From Melioribacteraceae bacterium (GTDB lineage Bacteria > Bacteroidota > Ignavibacteria > Ignavibacteriales > Melioribacteraceae), in the NCBI GenBank assembly GCA_023230485.1, contig JALNXG010000053.1, positions 1-27,654 of the forward strand: DNA of 27,654 bases. The letters run 5' to 3'. Under the pieces are notes generated by a model that worked only from the letters and a program-made list of their open reading frames with translations, was not told the DNA's origin and did not search any database. The position numbers and the translations under genes were made by a program. Shown piece after piece: positions 24,543 to 27,654 of the stretch (the first letter of the stretch is position 1; every line of letters begins with the position of its first letter).

Positions 24543-25241
24543 ATGAAGACAATATTTATTACTGGAGCAAGCTCCGGAATCGGAAAAGAGATTTCATTAA
24601 AATTTTTATCGAATGGTTATAATGTTGTTGTCGCCGCACGCCGGATCGATTTATTAGAAGAGATAAAAAATGGAGTGGAAAATTCTGACCGATATCATCC
24701 TTATAAATTAGACCTTTCTAATTTTGATGAATCGAAAGCTATTTTAGAAAAAATTGCCTCCGAATACGAAATAGATATATTAATTAATAATGCGGGCACT
24801 ACTACTTTCACATCTGCTTCAGAAGATAGTGTAGAGAAAATTAAAAATATTATTGATATAAATCTGCTTGGATCAATTCTCGCCATCAAATCAGTTTTGC
24901 CAGTTATGATGAAAAGAAATTCCGGTACTATAATTAACATACTCTCTGTTGTAACGGAAAAAGTCTTTACAAAAAGCAGTGCTTATTCGGCATCAAAATC
25001 GGGGTTGCTTGCTTATGCGAATGTTCTTCGTGAGGAAGTAAGAGCTAACAATATAAAAGTAATTAACGTCATGCCCGGTGCAACAAAAACTCCTATCTGG
25101 CATCCGAAAGCAATCGAAAAAAATTCCGAAAGAATGATGTCTCCCATTGAGATAGCGGAACTGATTTATCACATGCATTCATTAGAGGGAATAATGGTTC
25201 CAGAGCAACTCACCCTCCGCCCAATACAAGGCGATCTATAA
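24543..25241 (+). CDS. Short-chain dehydrogenase/reductase, candidate sepiapterin reductase
   Basis: 232 residues; a classical SDR: TGASSGIG (7-14) for NADP(H), NNAG (82-85), and the catalytic Ser135, Tyr148 and Lys152 (YSASK). AARR after the second strand favours NADPH. It starts two bases after folE. Sepiapterin reductases belong to this family and reduce 6-pyruvoyl-tetrahydropterin to tetrahydrobiopterin, so the position behind PTPS and folE makes that role likely. The C-terminal pattern PGATKTPIW and LRPIQGDL resembles the Chlorobium sepiapterin reductase as I recall it, but similar tails occur in other SDRs. The substrate is an inference from context. Confidence 0.8.
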   Translation: MKTIFITGASSGIGKEISLKFLSNGYNVVVAARRIDLLEEIKNGVENSDRYHPYKLDLSNFDESKAILEKIASEYEIDILINNAGTTTFTSASEDSVEKIKNIIDINLLGSILAIKSVLPVMMKRNSGTIINILSVVTEKVFTKSSAYSASKSGLLAYANVLREEVRANNIKVINVMPGATKTPIWHPKAIEKNSERMMSPIEIAELIYHMHSLEGIMVPEQLTLRPIQGDL

Positions 25242-25243
25242 AA

Positions 25244-25290
25244 TAAAAAAAGGATAAGCAAAGGAGGGGTTGTTGCACTTTACTTATCCT
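25244..25290 (-). terminator. Terminator for the divergent Spy-like gene (possibly two-way)
   Basis: AGGATAAG (25251-25258) pairs with CTTATCCT (25283-25290), and AAAG/CTTT lengthens the stem. On the - strand the stem runs into TTTTTTTATTTT, a good terminator for the gene ending at 25334. On the + strand, where the SDR gene ends, there is no T-run. Confidence 0.75.
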
Positions 25291-25333
25291 CAATTCATCA
25301 ACTGAATTTGTGAAATAGAAAACTTAACCAATA

Positions 25334-25855
25334 CTATTCTTTAATTATTTTTTTCTCAATTTGAATTTCTTTACCTAAACCTTTTCTATCACCTTTCATA
25401 TGGCGTTTCATCATATCGTTTTTCATATTTTTGCATCCCATTCTTTCGCCTCTGTCATTATTAAATCTGGTTTTTTCAAGCCACATTTTTTTCTGATCAT
25501 CATTTAGGATTTTACTTACAGCTACTAAGTGCTTCGCATTTAATGATCTCATTTCTGATTTTAACTTAGAAATATAGTCAGTTAATTTTAAGAATTCATT
25601 TTCATTAGTAAAACCATCAGCTAATAATTTTTTCATATCAATTTGCTTCTTCTGGATTTCAGCTTTGAGATCGATCAACTTTTTCTGTTTTTCTGCTTTT
25701 AGATCTTCAATGCTTTTTTGTTGAGTATCTGTTAAGTTCAATTCAGTGCACATCTTTTTCCCGAAGGATTTAGAATCACCTTTTCCTTGAGCTAATACAT
25801 TACCTGAAGAAAGCACGAATACAGTTATTATTATAGATACAATTATTTTTTTCAT
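25334..25855 (-). CDS. Secreted Spy/CpxP-like (LTXXQ) protein, metal-binding tail
   Basis: 173 residues from the ATG at 25855, which has AAGGAG six bases ahead; the in-frame TTG at 25861 lies in that spacing and is rejected. The signal peptide ends near NVLAQ. The mature part is helical and charged: LNLTDTQQKSIEDLKAEK carries the LTxxQ signature of the Spy/CpxP/ZraP group, followed by near-repeats of DLKAEIQKKQ and by a second ILNDDQKKMWLE. Spy-like proteins are periplasmic chaperones or metal sensors. The tail RMGCKNMKNDMMKRHMKG is rich in Met, His and Cys, which could bind copper or a similar metal; this is inference. It is transcribed from an ECF-type promoter mirror-imaged to that of the neighbouring sigma factor, so it is a predicted member of that regulon. 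Confidence 0.8.
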   Translation of the reverse strand: MKKIIVSIIITVFVLSSGNVLAQGKGDSKSFGKKMCTELNLTDTQQKSIEDLKAEKQKKLIDLKAEIQKKQIDMKKLLADGFTNENEFLKLTDYISKLKSEMRSLNAKHLVAVSKILNDDQKKMWLEKTRFNNDRGERMGCKNMKNDMMKRHMKGDRKGLGKEIQIEKKIIKE

Positions 25856-25884
25856 TTCCAACTCCTTTTGTGTTTTGCTATTTT

Positions 25885-25912
25885 GACACTTACTAAAAGG
25901 GAATGGTTTAAA
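25885..25912 (-). promoter_or_regulatory. ECF-type promoter of the Spy-like gene
   Basis: Read on the - strand: TTTAAACC (25912-25905), 12 bases, TAAGTGTC (25892-25885). The AAC of the first element and the GTC of the second, 18 bases apart, fit the general ECF -35/-10 pattern. It lies 29 bases before the ATG at 25855, leaving room for a short leader with AAGGAG. Confidence 0.65.
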
Positions 25913-25922
25913 ACAAAGTGTA

Positions 25923-25950
25923 TTTAAACCCTTTCGAACATCTAAGTGTC
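25923..25950 (+). promoter_or_regulatory. ECF-type promoter of the sigma factor operon
   Basis: TTTAAACC (25923-25930), 12 bases, TAAGTGTC (25943-25950): the same two 8-base elements with the same spacing as the divergent promoter, with only the 12 spacer bases differing. The following AAA is also shared. It points to autoregulation by the sigma factor encoded just downstream and places transcription start past the GTG at 25946. Confidence 0.65.
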
Positions 25951-25975
25951 AAAGTTATTAGATAAAGTACAATTT

Positions 25976-26527
25976 ATGGTTAATGATAAAGATTTTGATT
26001 TAGTAAATAGATTTCGAAGCGGAGATGAATCTGCCTTTAATGATATTGTTAGAGAATATCAGAAAATTATTTATTGGCATGCACTTAGAATGACTGGTAA
26101 TCATATGGATGCAGATGAAGTTACTCAACAAGTGCTTATTGTAATTTATCAGAAAATCAGTTCTTTTAATTTTAAGTCTTCTTTCGCCACTTGGATTTAT
26201 ACTATTGTACAAACGCGAAGTCTTAACCAGATTCGAAAAAATAAATTAAAAAATTTTTTTTCTTTCGATGATCTTAGTGAAGATAAATTATTAAGTAGTA
26301 ATAATATTTTTGAATCTTTTGAAGATAAAGAAAAAATTGAAAAATTGAATAAAGTACTAGAAAAATTACCGATTAAACAGAAGGAAGTTTTTATAATGAG
26401 GATTTTTGACCAACTGACCTATGAAGAGATATCTAAAATTACAGGTAAAAGTGTGGGTGGACTTAAATCCAATTATTTTCACGCACTAAAAAAAATTATG
26501 GAGGCGGGAATAGATAAATATGATTAA
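25976..26527 (+). CDS. ECF-family RNA polymerase sigma factor
   Basis: 183 residues from ATG 25976. A GTG at 25946 would add ten residues but falls inside the predicted -10 element, so it cannot be on the transcript. Region 2: SGDESAFNDIVREYQKIIYWHALRMTGN, core DADEVTQQVLIVIYQKISSF and the DNA-melting part FATWIYTIVQTRSLNQIRK. Region 4: LEKLPIKQKEVFIMRIFDQLTYEEISKITGKSVGGLKSNYFHALKKI. It directs RNA polymerase to stress promoters when released by its anti-sigma. The next gene overlaps its stop by eight bases and encodes a one-helix membrane protein, the normal partner arrangement. I propose it drives the two TTTAAACC-N12-TAAGTGTC promoters upstream. Confidence 0.92.
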   Translation: MVNDKDFDLVNRFRSGDESAFNDIVREYQKIIYWHALRMTGNHMDADEVTQQVLIVIYQKISSFNFKSSFATWIYTIVQTRSLNQIRKNKLKNFFSFDDLSEDKLLSSNNIFESFEDKEKIEKLNKVLEKLPIKQKEVFIMRIFDQLTYEEISKITGKSVGGLKSNYFHALKKIMEAGIDKYD

Positions 26528-27005
26528 TGATAACGAATTAAATAAAATTGAATTGGAAGCTGGTCCTTTTTTAGATAGAATTAAGTCTCTTAATGAAGTC
26601 CATATTAATGATGCCTATTTCAATAATATGATCCCCCGTGTCCACAGTAGAATTGCAATGCGATCAAGTCGATTCAAATTTCTAACGGTCTCAGCTTATG
26701 CAATAAGTTTTACGATAACATTATTTCTCGTTTTACCAATGTTATCGACATTCAATAAAATAGAGCAGTCAACGATGACAGAAAGCTTACAAGAAACCGT
26801 AATGTCTTCGGGACTTAATATTGTTGATGAAGCAATTTATGTTAATAGGAGTGATAAAAATATAGAGATTGATTTCCCTGATGATTGGGAGGACGCAATT
26901 AAAGAATATTATGCAAATGAAATTAATCAATCTCCTTCATATTTTGTATATCAAGATTTATCGTCAGAAGAGATTGAAGCAGTTTACCAAAGATTAGAAA
27001 AATAA
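26520..27005 (+). CDS. Membrane anti-sigma factor candidate
   Basis: 161 residues. The N-terminal cytoplasmic part (~1-50) has DAYFNNMIPRVHSRI, a pattern common in Bacteroidota anti-sigma factors. One membrane helix spans ~54-75 (FLTVSAYAISFTITLFLVLPML). The remaining ~85 residues should lie in the periplasm and end in a short acidic part with LSSEEIEAVYQRLEK. There is no His-x3-Cys-x2-Cys zinc motif, so it is not a ZAS-type anti-sigma. It overlaps the sigma gene by eight bases, which fits stoichiometric production. It should hold the sigma factor at the membrane until an envelope signal frees it. The role rests on context and topology more than on sequence identity. Confidence 0.7.
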   Translation: MINDNELNKIELEAGPFLDRIKSLNEVHINDAYFNNMIPRVHSRIAMRSSRFKFLTVSAYAISFTITLFLVLPMLSTFNKIEQSTMTESLQETVMSSGLNIVDEAIYVNRSDKNIEIDFPDDWEDAIKEYYANEINQSPSYFVYQDLSSEEIEAVYQRLEK

Positions 27006-27017
27006 CTAGGTGATGTG

Positions 27018-27512
27018 ATGAAAAAAGTATTAATAATAATTATTGTTCTTTTATTACCCGCATTAATGCAGGCACAGGAAAAGGGTAATGAAAAAAGAGA
27101 TCGTGGAGATCGTGCCGAACGTATGCGGAAAATGGAGCAATATGAGCAGGCAAAACTCATTGAATCTCTTAAACTTAATGAAGAAACTTCTATTCGTTTC
27201 TTTTCAAGAAGATATGAATTTCATGCAAAAGTAAAAGAACTTATTGATGAGCGTGATGGATTGATCGATAAATTGGAAAAGGAAACAGCCGTTTCTGAAA
27301 AGGGTAAAAAAAATGACCTACGGGAACAAATTAATTTATTCCTTTTACAAGAAGAAAAGATTTTAAAAGAGAAAAATGCGTTCATTAGCTCGTTGAAAGA
27401 AATCCTCTCGGAAGAGCAGATTGCCAAATTCCTTGTAGTGGAAAATAAATTTAGACATGGTGTAAGAGATTTTATTTTCAAAAAAGAAAGTAGAGAAAAA
27501 CAAAAGAAATAA
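27018..27512 (+). CDS. Secreted Spy-like helical protein, putative sensor of the ECF system
   Basis: 164 residues from ATG 27018 (AGG at 27008-27010 upstream; the GTG at 27015 directly before is less likely). The signal peptide ends at LMQAQ. The mature protein is highly charged and helical: ERMRKMEQYEQAKLIESLKLNEE, RRYEFHAKVKELIDERDGLIDKLEK, ILSEEQIAKFLVVENKF. The layout (short, secreted, third gene after sigma and anti-sigma) matches small proteins called 'sensor of ECF-type sigma factor' in Flavobacteria and the Spy/CnrX-type metal sensors. It may bind a misfolded protein or metal and tell the anti-sigma. It lacks the Met/His/Cys tail of the other Spy-like protein. Confidence 0.7.
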   Translation: MKKVLIIIIVLLLPALMQAQEKGNEKRDRGDRAERMRKMEQYEQAKLIESLKLNEETSIRFFSRRYEFHAKVKELIDERDGLIDKLEKETAVSEKGKKNDLREQINLFLLQEEKILKEKNAFISSLKEILSEEQIAKFLVVENKFRHGVRDFIFKKESREKQKK

Positions 27513-27519
27513 AAAAACC

Positions 27520-27549
27520 TTGCATTTATATACTCAAGAATTTATTTTG
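27520..27549 (+). promoter_or_regulatory. Possible promoter of tRNA-Leu
   Basis: TTG (27520-27522), 19 bases, TTATTTTG (27542-27549). This is close to the Bacteroidota TTTG-N19-TAnnTTTG form, with one mismatch in the -7 box, and lies 14 bases before the tRNA. Confidence 0.35.
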
Positions 27550-27562
27550 CACATCTGATAAT

Positions 27563-27649
27563 GCGGAAGTGGTGAAATTGGTATACACGCTACTTTGAGG
27601 GGGTAGTGCTCGTTCGAGCGTGCGGGTTCGAGTCCCGCTTTCCGCACCA
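27563..27649 (+). tRNA. tRNA-Leu (anticodon GAG)
   Basis: An 87-base class II tRNA with encoded CCA. Acceptor GCGGAAG pairs with TTTCCGC (last pair G-U). The D-arm is GTG...CAC with GG in the loop. The anticodon stem CTACT/GGTAG encloses TTGAGGG, with anticodon GAG at 27597-27599. The long variable arm is CTCG-TT-CGAG, and the T-arm is GCGGG-TTCGAGT-CCCGC. It reads CUC and CUU codons. It closely resembles E. coli tRNA-Leu(GAG). Confidence 0.97.
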
Positions 27650-27654
27650 TCTCT

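Noticed and set aside
25946..25975. GTG start for the sigma factor ten codons upstream
   Set aside because: The GTG lies inside the predicted -10 element TAAGTGTC, so it would not be on the transcript; no ribosome site precedes it.
1..27654. CRISPR arrays, insertion sequences, phage genes
   Set aside because: No regularly spaced repeats, no transposase or integrase motifs and no terminal inverted repeats with target duplications were seen; the tRNA-Leu at the right edge could be an integration site, but what follows lies outside the window.

Overview
The window looks like chromosomal DNA from a member of the Ignavibacteria / Chlorobi side of the Bacteroidota. Three secreted proteins near the left end carry a type IX secretion (T9SS) sorting domain of the N-[FY]-P-N-P-F-N-P type. 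The DNA is AT-rich. One promoter -7 element matches the Bacteroidota form TAnnTTTG. The taxonomic call is an inference from these traits.

Region 1 (1-6408): four secreted or envelope proteins on the + strand. They are a beta-propeller protein cut by the window edge, a DUF4214-like plus beta-helix protein, a TlpA-type thioredoxin-fold protein, and a FISUMP-domain protein with an unusual internal copy of the T9SS domain. A long palindrome at 6419-6456 separates them from the next gene.

Region 2 (6607-8771): a GlmM/phosphomannomutase-type hexose-phosphate mutase on the - strand, divergent from endonuclease III.

Region 3 (8881-15750): a compact 2-oxoacid dehydrogenase operon: E3 (lpdA), lipB, a fused E1 alpha-beta, E2 with two lipoyl domains, and lipA. 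Octanoyl transfer and sulfur insertion are encoded beside the enzyme that needs lipoate, and three of the junctions overlap.

Region 4 (16011-18781): a four-subunit 2-oxoacid:ferredoxin oxidoreductase (korDABC order) ending in a clear terminator. The window therefore encodes both an NAD-linked and a ferredoxin-linked 2-oxoacid oxidation system.

Region 5 (18782-19854): a gene-poor stretch with a decayed, frameshifted gene remnant and a short palindrome. Region 6 (19855-23557): an M28 peptidase with PA and PDZ domains, a Fur-family regulator, dodecin and two peroxiredoxins. The regulator, dodecin and peroxiredoxins suggest redox and flavin handling.

Region 7 (23562-25241): a three-gene pterin cassette: 6-pyruvoyl-tetrahydropterin synthase of the tetrahydrobiopterin type, GTP cyclohydrolase I, and a short-chain dehydrogenase in the sepiapterin reductase position. 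This is a candidate complete route from GTP to a biopterin.

Region 8 (25334-27512): an ECF sigma factor, a membrane anti-sigma candidate and a secreted Spy-like protein in one operon, divergent from a second Spy/LTXXQ-like protein. The shared intergenic region holds two mirror-image promoters, TTTAAACC-N12-TAAGTGTC, with identical spacing. This looks like a self-contained, autoregulated envelope-stress or metal-sensing module and is the most interesting part of the window. A tRNA-Leu(GAG) closes the window.
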